Below are positions 1 to 8,122 of a stretch of 13,871 nucleotides of DNA, one piece after another; position 1 is the first letter of the stretch, and every line of letters starts with the position of its first letter. A model generated the notes under the pieces. The model saw only the letters and a list, made by a program, of their open reading frames with translations, made no database searches and was not told where the DNA came from. The DNA is taken from assembly GCF_029167205.1 (NCBI RefSeq), contig NZ_JARFPL010000050.1, positions 1 through 13,871 on the forward strand, given 5' to 3'. The position numbers were made by a program, and so were the translations under genes. The DNA is from Methanocrinis alkalitolerans. Its GTDB lineage: Archaea; Halobacteriota; Methanosarcinia; Methanotrichales; Methanotrichaceae.

Positions 1-2
1 AA

Positions 3-110
3 CATATGGGATTAGAAACTTCCTTAAAAACATCTTTAGAATTTAGTATGAGTGAAGCTGTAGATCCGCATGTAAATAGAAAGCGCTTTACCGAGGAGTG
101 GTGGGCTTAA
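3..110 (+). CDS. C-terminal end of an unrecognised ORF (5' end outside window)
   Basis: An open frame enters from the left edge and stops at TAA 108-110, giving 35 residues that end in KRFTEEWWA. I do not recognise the family. The stop codon lies inside a 20-bp motif (106-125) that recurs, in both orientations, near 9.7-9.9 kb. That arrangement would fit a transposase-type gene ending at the edge of a mobile element, but the piece is too short to show it. The frame is AT-richer than the large genes to the right. It could equally be a chance open frame. Confidence 0.3.
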   Translation, partial: HMGLETSLKTSLEFSMSEAVDPHVNRKRFTEEWWA

Positions 111-125
111 CCGATGACCAATGGA
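106..125 (+). repeat. Dispersed 20-bp motif, copy 1
   Basis: CTTAACCGATGACCAATGGA occurs here and again exactly at 9841-9860, with a near-copy in reverse orientation at 9671-9690. The copies are almost 10 kb apart, so this is a dispersed repeat rather than a local duplication. It may be a terminal repeat of an insertion sequence or a short non-autonomous element. Confidence 0.6.
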
Positions 126-207
126 TATGTATCGCTACGTGCTGACTCAGGAACGGAATTCATGGCAGGCATTTGCATGATCGAGTCCGCTTATCGCTAT
201 CATGAAG

Positions 208-296
208 TTACCCACACTGAATAGCGAAGAGCCTTTTATTTGATAACCTCATATGATAAGTGGCTATCCATTACCCACAAGAAATAGCGAAGAGCC
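208..296 (+). repeat. Pair of 26-bp direct repeats
   Basis: Two 26-bp copies, both starting TTACCCACA and ending AATAGCGAAGAGCC, lie at 208-233 and 271-296 with three mismatches, separated by 37 bp. No good coding frame crosses them. They may be remnants of a mobile element or a protein-binding site pair. With only two copies there is no basis for calling a CRISPR array. Confidence 0.55.
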
Positions 297-354
297 ATAT
301 GAAAAGCGCCATGATATGGTGGGAGAACGAAGTTGAGTAGTTGCAGCTCTTGAC

Positions 355-474
355 TCATATATCGTAAACCTCTGCAAGATGCTCCCTCAGCCCGCTGAGA
401 TCTCTTTCGAGATCCTCGACGATCCTCTTCTGGATCTCATCATCTGTCTCAAATTCAGCATCGTGCGAGGACAT
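355..474 (-). CDS. Possible small protein, 39 aa, highly charged
   Basis: On the minus strand an ATG at 474 opens a 39-residue frame ending at TGA 355-357. The product is acidic and charged (starts MSSHDAEFETDDEIQKR, ends REHLAEVYDI) and reads like one amphipathic helix, which is more protein-like than the other frames nearby. An in-frame stop lies seven codons before the ATG, and no convincing ribosome binding site is visible. It may be a small free-standing gene or the tail of a decayed gene whose upstream part lies in another frame around 480-650. The family is not recognised. Confidence 0.3.
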   Translation of the reverse strand: MSSHDAEFETDDEIQKRIVEDLERDLSGLREHLAEVYDI

Positions 475-837
475 AGAGGAACGCCTACTATCTCAATTCG
501 AAAAAGCTCGACCGAGAATACCCGGAGATGCTCGCGGAACCCCTCATTTTTCATGATCTGTAGAGCTATCGTTAAGGCAACGGGGACGACTTTGAAGGTG
601 TAGCAAAGACAGGAGACCTCAAACGGCCTCCAAAGTGGAACAGAATCCACATAGGAAAACTTAATGAAATATGAGAGCCTTCATTTTTCAAAGCAATCAG
701 CCTCTATCCACCACAATTTCCGCTTCCTCTCTCCCCTGAGGAGACGATTTGGCCAACATCAGACCGGAGGATAGATTCGCGATCGAAATCATTGCCCGCC
801 GCAGGAGACACCCTCCTGTGTGGCCATGATCCATAGC
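475..837. other. Gene-poor stretch upstream of the deacetylase gene
   Basis: Short overlapping open frames exist on both strands (roughly 379-603 plus and 387-650 minus), but neither product looks like a protein family. A short hairpin (CAGGAG 802-807 with CTCCTG 813-818) lies just ahead of the deacetylase start. I see no clear TATA box, so the promoter of the downstream gene is not placed. Confidence 0.4.
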
Positions 838-845
838 GGAGAGGT
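838..845 (+). promoter_or_regulatory. Ribosome binding site of the deacetylase gene
   Basis: GGAGAGGT lies 5 nt before ATG 851 and fixes that codon as the start in preference to the out-of-frame ATG codons just upstream. Confidence 0.7.
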
Positions 846-850
846 TCCAG

Positions 851-1975
851 ATGATCTACCTGTATTACAGCGACCGATTCTTGAACTACAACTTCGGGCC
901 GGAGCACCCCCTCAACCCGACGAGGCTGAGCCTCTCCTACAAGCTGATAGAGGATTCGGGCCTCCTCGACGAGAGGACGGAGGTCTTGGAGCCGGAGCCT
1001 GCCAGCGAGGAGGAGCTCCACCTCGTCCACACCCTCGAGTACATCGAGGCTGTGAGGCGGGAGGAGCCGGACCTGGCCTTCGGTCTCGGCTCCGACGACA
1101 CCCCGGTATTTCCCGGAATCTTCGACGCCTCCCGGGCCATGGCCGGCGGGAGCGTCGACGCCGCCAAGAGGATGATCGAGGAAGACTGCTCCGCCTTCAA
1201 CATCGCCGGCGGCCTCCACCACGCCTTCCCCACCCAGGCCGCCGGGTTCTGCGTCTTCAACGACGTAGCCCTCGCCATATCGATCCTCAAAAAGAGGTTC
1301 TCCCGGATCCTCTACATCGACATCGACGCCCACCACGGCGACGGGGTCCAGCAAATCTTCTACGAGGATCCCTCCGTACTCACCTTCTCGATCCACGAGT
1401 CCGGTGACTACCTATTTCCCGGAACGGGGTTTGTGGACGAAGCCGGCTACGGCCCGGGCCTAGGCTACTGCGTCAACCTCCCCATGCCGATGTACGCCTC
1501 CGACCGGGACTACAGCCTCGCCTTCGAAGAGGTAGTGCCGAAGCTCTTCGACTGGTTCAGGCCCCAGATCGTCGTGGCGGAGCTGGGGGTGGACACCCAC
1601 TACTCCGACCCCCTCACCAGTCTCAACCTCACCCTGCGGGGCTACGCCCGGATGGTCCGCCGGATCGTCGAGCTGGCGGAGAGGCACGCCGGAGGTCGGG
1701 TCCTCGCCCTGGGGGGCGGCGGCTACAGCCTCCCCGTCGTCCCCCCGGCCTGGACGGCCGCCCTCCATCTGATGAGGGGGGAAGAGCCGACGGAATATCT
1801 CCCCCCCTACTGGGTGGAGCTCTTCACCAACGTCGTCGGCTACGTCCCCCTCTCCTATCCGGATATCGACCTTCCCATCGGGACGGAGACGGAGAAGAGG
1901 GTCTCCCTGGAGCTGGCATCAACTATGAAGAGGTTGAAGGGCGTCTACGCCAGGATCCACCCCGAGCTGTTCTGA
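851..1975 (+). CDS. Histone deacetylase/AcuC-superfamily zinc deacetylase
   Basis: This 374-residue enzyme should remove acetyl (or similar acyl) groups from amines, such as acetyl-lysine in proteins or an acetylated polyamine. The length suits the AcuC/HDAC family, and all expected active-site elements are present. These are the His pair in GGLHHA (H123, H124), GFCVFNDVA at 132-140, the zinc ligands D159 and H161 in YIDIDAHHGDG, the third ligand D248 in ELGVDTHYSD, and the catalytic Tyr292 in GGGGYS. There is no signal peptide, so it acts in the cytoplasm. The start is supported by GGAGAGGT. It converges on a CoA-transferase/GNAT fusion gene, so the neighbour could supply the opposing acetylation activity; that link is inference. 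Archaeal members have little assigned biology, so substrate is not claimed. Confidence 0.93.
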   Translation: MIYLYYSDRFLNYNFGPEHPLNPTRLSLSYKLIEDSGLLDERTEVLEPEPASEEELHLVHTLEYIEAVRREEPDLAFGLGSDDTPVFPGIFDASRAMAGGSVDAAKRMIEEDCSAFNIAGGLHHAFPTQAAGFCVFNDVALAISILKKRFSRILYIDIDAHHGDGVQQIFYEDPSVLTFSIHESGDYLFPGTGFVDEAGYGPGLGYCVNLPMPMYASDRDYSLAFEEVVPKLFDWFRPQIVVAELGVDTHYSDPLTSLNLTLRGYARMVRRIVELAERHAGGRVLALGGGGYSLPVVPPAWTAALHLMRGEEPTEYLPPYWVELFTNVVGYVPLSYPDIDLPIGTETEKRVSLELASTMKRLKGVYARIHPELF

Positions 1976-1989
1976 CCATATCTCCATCG

Positions 1990-2037
1990 TCTTATCGATC
2001 CTCTCGTCGATCCCCTCGTCGATCGTCTTCTCGATCT
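1990..2037 (+). repeat. Four tandem 12-bp repeats between convergent genes
   Basis: Four imperfect 12-bp units occupy 1990-2001, 2002-2013, 2014-2025 and 2026-2037, with the core CTCGTCGATCC; each contains TCGATC or TCGATCT. They are pyrimidine-rich on the plus strand and sit in the 68-bp gap between the deacetylase stop and the stop of the opposing gene. Pyrimidine-rich transcripts at gene ends favour termination in archaea, so a terminator role for the rightward transcript is possible. Confidence 0.6.
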
Positions 2038-2043
2038 ATTTCT

Positions 2044-3930
2044 TCAATTGTCGAAGATTAGCCTCATCTCCTTAGCCCCCCCCTCCGCCTCCACCGCCTC
2101 AAAGCCCATCTTCTCTATAAGCCTCAGCGCCGGGAGGTTATCCTCCAGCACCTCGGCAGTGAACCCGGCGATGCCGCTCTTCCTGGCGAGATCGGTCATG
2201 TAGGAATGAAGGAGCGTCCCCACCCCCTGCCTCTGATAGTCGTCCCTGACCACCACCGCCAGCTCGGCGAGCCTGTCCCTCTCGTTTCTGCTGTACTGGG
2301 CAAAGCCGATGAGGTGCTCTCTTCCGTCCCGAAAGACTAGTCCCAGGATGACGACGTCCCTTGAGAGGTCTACGGTCACGAACTCCTGGATCCGGGAGTG
2401 GGGCATATCCTTCCTCGCCGAGGCGAACCTCCGGTAGAGGCTCTTGTCAGAGAGGGAGTAGAAGAACTCCTTGAGGAGCGGCTCGTCGCTGATCCTGACA
2501 GGCCGCAGGAAGATCGACAGCCCCGTCCTGGTGGTCCTCCACGCCTCCAGATCCTCTCGGTAAAGGGCAGGATGGTAGACCTGATCCTGATATACGAGGG
2601 ATAGCCTCTTCGCCTCTTCCACCAGCCAGGACCTGAAATTCGGATGGGATATCCCTATGAGGCTCATCGCCCTATCCCTGACGGACTTTCCCCGCAGGTC
2701 TGCGATACCGTACTCCGTCACCACGTATCGCACGTCGCACCGATGGAAGGTGGCGCTGGCGCCCGGGCCGAGCCGGGGGACGATCCTGCTCGCCGACCCG
2801 CCGTCTCGGGTGGAGGGGAGGGCGAGGATCGATCTTCCTCCGGGAGAGGCGGCGGCGCCGCGGATGAACTCCGCCTCGCCGCCGACGCCTCCGCAGAACC
2901 TCCCCCCCAGGGACTCGGCCGTCCCCTGGCCGGTGAGATCGATCTCCAGGGCGGTGTTCAGGGCCGTCATCCTTCTCTGTCGGGAGATGACGGAGGGGTC
3001 GCTTGTCCGGTCGATGGTCCTGAAGACGATCTGTGGATTTTCGTCGATAAAGTCGTATGTCGACCTCCTCCCGATGCAGAAGGAGGCAATGGCCTTCCCC
3101 GCATCGATCGTCTTTCTAGAGTTGTCGATCGCCCCCGCCCTCATCAGCTCCGCGGCCCCGTCGGTGAAGATCTCGGTGTGAAGCCCCAGGTGCTTCTTAT
3201 TTTGCAGATGAAAGACGGCGGCGTCAGGGACCCCGCCGCGCCCCACCTGGATCGTCGCCCCGTCGTGGACGATCCGGGCGACATTCCTTCCGATCTTATC
3301 CATGACCTCAGGAGGGGGGCATGGTTCGACGAGTTCCAGGAGCGGCTCATCCACCCTCACGACCCGGTCGAGGTCCCGGATGTTGACTATCCCGTCGCCC
3401 TGGACCCGGGGCATCTCCTGGTTCGCCTGGGCCGCGACGATCGCAGCCTCCTCGGCGGCGGCCGATACGGCATCGACGCTTATCCCGAGGCTCATGTTCC
3501 CGTCCATGTCGGGGAGGGAGGTCTGGATGAGGGCTAGGTCTATGGGGATCGTCCCATCCCGGATCAGATCCGGGACGGCCGAGAGGAACGCCGGGGTGTA
3601 GTCCGTCCGGCCGGAGGAAAAGGCGGCCGCCATGCCCTCCCCGACGAAGAGCAAGTTATGCCTGAAGCTCTTCCCGAAGGCCCCATCCGCAAAATCGGCC
3701 CGGCCGAGGCTCCAGATCTGGAGGAGCTCCAGGTCGAAGAGATCTCCCTCGTGGGCCCGGATGTGGCGGAGAAGGGCCCTCACCAGGGCCTGGGGCTCGC
3801 CGCAGGCGGTACCGATGAAGATCCTGGCGCCGGAGTGGAGCATCCCGAATATCCCCTCGCCGGAGACGAACTTCTCCGGAAACTCTTCTCTCCAGCCGTC
3901 CCATTCGGCGCCAACGTCAGTGTTCATCAT
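2044..3930 (-). CDS. Acetyl-CoA hydrolase/CoA-transferase fused to a GNAT acetyltransferase
   Basis: The 628-residue protein has two parts. Residues about 20-460 match the acetyl-CoA hydrolase/4-hydroxybutyrate CoA-transferase family, which moves CoA between carboxylic acids. LGLHTEIFTDG (about 248-258) carries the likely catalytic Glu253, and GGVGGEAEFIRGA (about 347-359) is the oxyanion/CoA motif. The usual GGQxDF is GGEAEF here, which is a notable change. Residues about 472-628 are a GNAT domain with the acetyl-CoA motif RDDYQRQGVGTLL (about 562-574). Such fusions occur in bacteria and archaea; the GNAT target is unknown. The start is ATG 3928-3930 (a second ATG follows at once). No signal peptide or membrane segment is seen. 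The upstream neighbour on the same strand, a subtilase, ends 102 bp away, so cotranscription is possible. Confidence 0.9.
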   Translation of the reverse strand: MMNTDVGAEWDGWREEFPEKFVSGEGIFGMLHSGARIFIGTACGEPQALVRALLRHIRAHEGDLFDLELLQIWSLGRADFADGAFGKSFRHNLLFVGEGMAAAFSSGRTDYTPAFLSAVPDLIRDGTIPIDLALIQTSLPDMDGNMSLGISVDAVSAAAEEAAIVAAQANQEMPRVQGDGIVNIRDLDRVVRVDEPLLELVEPCPPPEVMDKIGRNVARIVHDGATIQVGRGGVPDAAVFHLQNKKHLGLHTEIFTDGAAELMRAGAIDNSRKTIDAGKAIASFCIGRRSTYDFIDENPQIVFRTIDRTSDPSVISRQRRMTALNTALEIDLTGQGTAESLGGRFCGGVGGEAEFIRGAAASPGGRSILALPSTRDGGSASRIVPRLGPGASATFHRCDVRYVVTEYGIADLRGKSVRDRAMSLIGISHPNFRSWLVEEAKRLSLVYQDQVYHPALYREDLEAWRTTRTGLSIFLRPVRISDEPLLKEFFYSLSDKSLYRRFASARKDMPHSRIQEFVTVDLSRDVVILGLVFRDGREHLIGFAQYSRNERDRLAELAVVVRDDYQRQGVGTLLHSYMTDLARKSGIAGFTAEVLEDNLPALRLIEKMGFEAVEAEGGAKEMRLIFDN

Positions 3931-3946
3931 CCCAGCCCTTTTTAGA

Positions 3947-3970
3947 CGAATAGAAAGAGCCTTCTATTCG
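3947..3970 (-). promoter_or_regulatory. Perfect 9-bp hairpin in the gap before the CoA-transferase/GNAT gene
   Basis: CGAATAGAA (3947-3955) pairs fully with TTCTATTCG (3962-3970) around a 6-nt loop. On the minus strand it lies between the upstream subtilase stop and the start codon at 3930. It is followed by an A-rich rather than a T-rich stretch, so it looks more like an RNA-processing or leader element than an intrinsic terminator. Confidence 0.5.
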
Positions 3971-4032
3971 GGCGTTCCTGAGGATGCCGAAGAGCTCCCG
4001 CGCTCTCTTCAGTCTTCCCCTTCGGTCTTCGA

Positions 4033-6537
4033 TCAAGCCTCCTTGGTTATCTTCAGCCCCCAGCGGTTCAGCTTTCCGACGTCCGACCTCGCCAGGTCCG
4101 CCACATTCAGCCTCCATCCGCCCTCGATCTGCTCCCCTCGTAGCCTCGCGAGGTCCGGGGTCGTCGCCGGGGTGTAGCTCCTGATGATGTTGTCGGCGGC
4201 CATCCCTTCCCGCTGGTGGAGAGGAACGACCGTCCCCGCCGGGGATATGAGGGTCACCTCCAGGTCGCCGATGAAGTTGTGGGTGATATCGACGAAGACT
4301 GTGACCTCCTTAACCCTCCCGGGGTCGTTGATTTTGATCGTCGCCATGATGCCTCGCGGGTCGTTGTCGGGGACGGTGGCCGCAGGGGAGTCCTCCAGGT
4401 CGACAAATTCGGTCGGCCCTCCCTCGATCTCCAGCTCCCATCGGTTCAGCCGCCCAACGTCCCGAGAGCCCAGGTCCTGGACGAGAAGTGTCCAGTCCCC
4501 CTGGATGAACTGGCCGATGAGAGATCCGAGCTCCGGGGTCGTCTTCAGATCGAAGGTCTGCCTGATGTCGTTTGAGCTTCCGCCGTTCCGATCGTGGACT
4601 ACGACGAACTTTCCCGAGGGGGCTATGAGGGTCAGCCGGAGGTCGCCGACGAAGGTGTGAGAGATGTCGATGGACACCATGATGGAGGTGAGGTTTGCGG
4701 CCTCGGAGAAGGTCATAGAGTCCCGAACCCCCACAAAGTCGTCGTCGGGGATGTCGATGTTGGGGGCTCTGGCCCGCTTGAAGGCCTTCTCGCCCCCATC
4801 TCCCCGGCGGCTCAGGGCCTCAGCCACCGCCTTCGCCGCGTCGATCCTGCCGTGGCCGAACCATGGGCTCCAGGTGCCATCGGGGTCCCCGACGTCTGCG
4901 AACTCGCCACGGTCGAAGGGGGGTATCGGCGAGACGTCCCAGCTGGTGTCGGGATCGAAGGTGGCAGGTGCTGTGCGAGGATACCCTTCAAAGTCAAGGT
5001 CCTTTGACGCCGTCTGTTTAAGGATCGATACGACCTCGCGGGCAGAAAGATCCGGGTTTGCTGAGATGACCAGGGACGCGATCCCCGCCACCAGGGGGGC
5101 GGCGCTGGAGGTTCCCCCGAAGTGCTCTGTTACCGGGATGAACTCGCCGGTGGTGGTGGTGATATCCAGACCCTTTACTATCTGCCTGCGGTAAGTGTGG
5201 ACGTTGTTGCTCGGGGCTGAGATGTCGATCCCGGTGCCGTAGTTGGAGTAGTGGCTCCTCTGAGCCAGGCTTGTGACCGCCGCCACGATCATGAGCCCCG
5301 GTATCCCTGCCAGATCGTTTTCGAAACGTCGGGCGGTCTCAACGCCGACCCAGACCAGGGACCCGTCGGGCCTAACCTCGCACCCATCGGTACAGGGCAC
5401 CTCCATCGATGCGTTATGGTGGACGGGGCAGTTCTCATTTCCCGCCGCCCAGATGAAGACTATGCCCCTGCCCCTCCGGCCGCCGGTCTTCGCGAGGTCT
5501 GAGATCTTGCGGATGACGATGGGGACAAAGTCCATGGTGGGGCTGGACCCCCAGGAGTTGGTGAGGACGTCCACCTTGTCGGAGACGAACTCCAGGACGG
5601 TGTAGATCTTGTCGTCGCTGATCAATAGATATCCATAATCGTCGACCTCCCACTTTATGGGCAATAGCCGGCAGCTTGGAGCTGAACCCACCGTCAGAGA
5701 TGAGTCCACCTCCGCTGCTACGACCCCAGCGCAGGCGGTCCCGTGGTCTTCGCCGGGGGTGTACATCTCCCTGGGGTCGGCGCTGATGTTGATGTTTTTG
5801 ATGAGTTTCATCCCTCTCAAATAGCCCCAGCCGGCGAACTTCTCCGGAGAGTCGAAGTCCTTGTGGTCGAGCTTGCATCCGTCATCGGTAACCCCGACGA
5901 CGACGCTTCCGCTTCCGAAATGTTCGAGGATCTTCCAGGCGTCCTCGCACCGGGAGGACGACCGGGGATCGAAGTTCCTATCGATGAATCGGGTGTGAAG
6001 GTGCCACTGGCTTGAATAGGCGGGGTCCGTTGGGATGGAAAAACTGTAGGTGCTCATCCGCCGGTTGAGGTCGTGGTCTGCGGTCTCTACCATCGGCTCC
6101 TGCTCCATCAGCCTCACCACCAGCTTCACCGGGTTCATCCCCGTGCCATCGGTGAGCTGGAACAGGTAGTCGCGATCGGAGTAGGACCTGAGCCTGATGA
6201 GGCCGTACTTCCCAGCGAAGGCGTCCACCTCGACTGTGGGAAGCGGTTCTCTGAATGTGACCATGACCCGGTCTGTGATCAAAAATTCCTCCCCCGTCTC
6301 GGCGACGCGGTAGGAGTGGTGGGTGGGGGCAAGATGCCTCATCATGCTCATGAGGATCTCCAGCTCCTCCGCCTTCGAGGTCACTCTGGAGGAGGAAGAG
6401 GATACCTTCTCAGCGTCCTCGATCCCCATCCCCTTCAGCGTCGCTGGCAGCGCCCGGACGACGAACTGGTCGGGCTCCTTTTCGAGGAGAACCTTCCTTC
6501 CGGCCCGATATGTATAAGTTTCTTTATTCTCTGTCAT
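4033..6537 (-). CDS. Subtilisin-like serine protease with two C-terminal P-domains
   Basis: The product is an S8-family endopeptidase of about 834 residues. Counting from the upstream GTG at 6546, residues 1 to about 175 form a prodomain-like region. The catalytic domain follows, with Asp near 221 (GVTDDG), His near 268 (GEDHGTACAG), oxyanion Asn near 370 (WAAGNEN) and Ser near 480 (GGTSSAAP). Two tandem P-domains (about 595-710 and 715-837) each contain a DIxHxFxGDL core and end in LNRW. P-domains are known from kexin-like proteases, where they stabilise the catalytic domain. No signal peptide is visible, which is odd because most P-domain subtilases are exported. I place the start at ATG 6537 because GAGGGTG lies 6 nt upstream; GTG 6546 overlaps that site and is less likely. 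It is 102 bp upstream of the CoA-transferase/GNAT gene. Confidence 0.9.
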   Translation of the reverse strand: MTENKETYTYRAGRKVLLEKEPDQFVVRALPATLKGMGIEDAEKVSSSSSRVTSKAEELEILMSMMRHLAPTHHSYRVAETGEEFLITDRVMVTFREPLPTVEVDAFAGKYGLIRLRSYSDRDYLFQLTDGTGMNPVKLVVRLMEQEPMVETADHDLNRRMSTYSFSIPTDPAYSSQWHLHTRFIDRNFDPRSSSRCEDAWKILEHFGSGSVVVGVTDDGCKLDHKDFDSPEKFAGWGYLRGMKLIKNINISADPREMYTPGEDHGTACAGVVAAEVDSSLTVGSAPSCRLLPIKWEVDDYGYLLISDDKIYTVLEFVSDKVDVLTNSWGSSPTMDFVPIVIRKISDLAKTGGRRGRGIVFIWAAGNENCPVHHNASMEVPCTDGCEVRPDGSLVWVGVETARRFENDLAGIPGLMIVAAVTSLAQRSHYSNYGTGIDISAPSNNVHTYRRQIVKGLDITTTTGEFIPVTEHFGGTSSAAPLVAGIASLVISANPDLSAREVVSILKQTASKDLDFEGYPRTAPATFDPDTSWDVSPIPPFDRGEFADVGDPDGTWSPWFGHGRIDAAKAVAEALSRRGDGGEKAFKRARAPNIDIPDDDFVGVRDSMTFSEAANLTSIMVSIDISHTFVGDLRLTLIAPSGKFVVVHDRNGGSSNDIRQTFDLKTTPELGSLIGQFIQGDWTLLVQDLGSRDVGRLNRWELEIEGGPTEFVDLEDSPAATVPDNDPRGIMATIKINDPGRVKEVTVFVDITHNFIGDLEVTLISPAGTVVPLHQREGMAADNIIRSYTPATTPDLARLRGEQIEGGWRLNVADLARSDVGKLNRWGLKITKEA

Positions 6538-6546
6538 GACCGACAC

Positions 6547-6910
6547 CCTCTATCAAACATCCTGTTATTTTGTAACTTTTCAGGATATATCTCCTTCGAT
6601 TAGTTGATCCAAAGAGGTTGTACGATTAATCTATTAATTAATATTTATATTAAATATATTTATCTTCAAAACCAATGTCTATTAAGCTTTCATTTTGAGC
6701 AACATGGCGATATATATTTATATTTTTAAGGCTTCAATGCGATCGTCTCCCCTTCGCTTATCCTATTAAAGATGATAATGTATTAGACGAACCGAGATTA
6801 AACTTTCAAAGGGCTTGACTGCGATTCAGTTCGGCTCAAGCTTCAGAGCCAGGATACTTTCGCCCCGCTTACCCAGAACCCCTATCTGAAGTTGACGCCG
6901 ATTTTAAGCC
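6547..6910. promoter_or_regulatory. AT-rich divergent promoter region
   Basis: This 364-bp gap separates the leftward protease and the rightward radical SAM gene. The stretch 6620-6735 is almost pure A/T, with several TATA-like strings (for example TTAATTAATATTTATATTAA at 6633-6652 and ATATATATTTATATTTTTAA further right), enough for TATA boxes in both directions. No coding frame or RNA gene is seen. The 170 bp closest to the radical SAM gene are more mixed in composition and show no obvious ribosome binding site. Confidence 0.5.
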
Positions 6911-8122
6911 GTGACAGCCCTGGAGAAGATCGCCCGCCTCGCCGCAGCCAGCAGCTTCGACTCCGCCGGGCCGGCCCCCGGCCTGGCCATCGATCCCGCC
7001 AAGGTGGAAGCCCTGGGGAGGGGGACGAAGTACGACCTGTGCACCTCCTCGGCGGCGAAGAGGGAAAGTGAGGGCGGCCTCGGCTCGGCCTTGAGGGGAG
7101 GGCTCTGCCACACCTTCACCGGGAGCGGAAGGTGCGTCAGCCTCTTCAAGACCCTCTACACCAACGACTGCTCCCACGACTGTGGCTACTGCCCCAACGC
7201 CTCCGTCTCCTCCAGGAAGAAGACCTTCTCCTACGCCCCGGAGGAGCTCGCCCGGATCACCCTCGCCTTTTACAAGGAGAACAGGATCGAGGGGCTCTTC
7301 TTGAGCTCGGGGATGGGGAGGGACGAGGGCGAGACGATGGAGGAGATGATCGAGACGGTGAGGCTTCTGCGGGCGGCCCACCATTTCCGGGGGTACGTCC
7401 ACCTCAAGATCCTCCCCGGCTCCTCCAAAGAGCACGTCCGGGAGGCGATGGAGCTCGCCGACCGGGTCTCCGTCAACCTGGAGGCCCCCTCGTCCGCCAG
7501 GATGGCGGAGCTGTGCCCCTCCAAGGAGTACGAGAATGACATCCTGGCGAGGCAGAGGTACGTCCGGGACCTGTCGCGAGAGGTGAGCCTGCCCGCTGGC
7601 CAGACGACCCAGATGGTGGTGGGGGCGGCCGGAGAGACCGACCGGGAGATCTTCGACCGGATCCTCCTGGAGTACGACGTCTTGAAACTGAAGCGGGTCT
7701 ACTTCTCCGCCTTCACCCCTCTCGCGGGGACCGCCTTCGAGGACCGAAAGAAAGCGCCGGCCTGGAGGGAGCACCGCCTCTACCAGGTCGACTGGCTGTA
7801 CCGGGTCTATAAACTGGCCGAAGGGGAGATATCCGCCGCCTTCGACGACGACGGCTTCCTTCGCAACAGCGATCCGAAGGTGGCGATCGCCCGGGCGAGC
7901 TTCGAGGAGCCCATCGATCCCAACGGTGCCTCCTTCGCGGAATTGATCAGGGTCCCTGGGATCGGCCCGAAGTCCGCCAGGAGGATCCTCCTCCGCCGAA
8001 AAAATGGACGGATCGAGAGGATGAGGGATCTGGTCAAACTGGGCGTCGCCGCCCGGCGGGCGGAGCCCTTCCTCAAGGTAGGAGGAAAGGCGGGAACGAC
8101 CCTGGACCGGTGGGGGGTGTGA
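6911..8122 (+). CDS. Putative DNA modification/repair radical SAM protein with helix-hairpin-helix
   Basis: The 403-residue protein resembles the TIGR03916 family, radical SAM enzymes suspected to act on DNA. The [4Fe-4S] motif CSHDCGYC (C87, C91, C94; CX3CX2C) is intact. It is preceded by the family-like GLCHTFTGSGRCVSLFKTL (64-82), and LEAPSS around residue 195 fits the barrel core. A C-terminal helix-hairpin-helix with VPGIGPKSARRIL (near 357-369) suggests DNA binding. An in-frame TAA at 6905-6907 rules out an earlier start, so GTG 6911 is the first possible start. The next gene starts on the A of this gene's stop codon, indicating translational coupling. The partner is a DUF4130 protein, the known companion of this family. 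The chemistry performed is not established. Confidence 0.9.
   Translation: MTALEKIARLAAASSFDSAGPAPGLAIDPAKVEALGRGTKYDLCTSSAAKRESEGGLGSALRGGLCHTFTGSGRCVSLFKTLYTNDCSHDCGYCPNASVSSRKKTFSYAPEELARITLAFYKENRIEGLFLSSGMGRDEGETMEEMIETVRLLRAAHHFRGYVHLKILPGSSKEHVREAMELADRVSVNLEAPSSARMAELCPSKEYENDILARQRYVRDLSREVSLPAGQTTQMVVGAAGETDREIFDRILLEYDVLKLKRVYFSAFTPLAGTAFEDRKKAPAWREHRLYQVDWLYRVYKLAEGEISAAFDDDGFLRNSDPKVAIARASFEEPIDPNGASFAELIRVPGIGPKSARRILLRRKNGRIERMRDLVKLGVAARRAEPFLKVGGKAGTTLDRWGV

Noticed and set aside
114..224. 36-residue plus-strand frame within the repeat region
   Set aside because: It starts inside the dispersed 20-bp motif and ends inside the 26-bp repeat; no ribosome binding site and no recognisable product.
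208..296. CRISPR array of two 26-bp repeats with a 37-bp spacer
   Set aside because: Only two copies with three mismatches, no further spaced copies, and no cas genes in the window.
704..1396. 230-residue minus-strand frame opposite the deacetylase
   Set aside because: It is antisense to a gene with all active-site motifs, and its Gly/Val/Glu-rich product is typical of GC-rich antisense frames.
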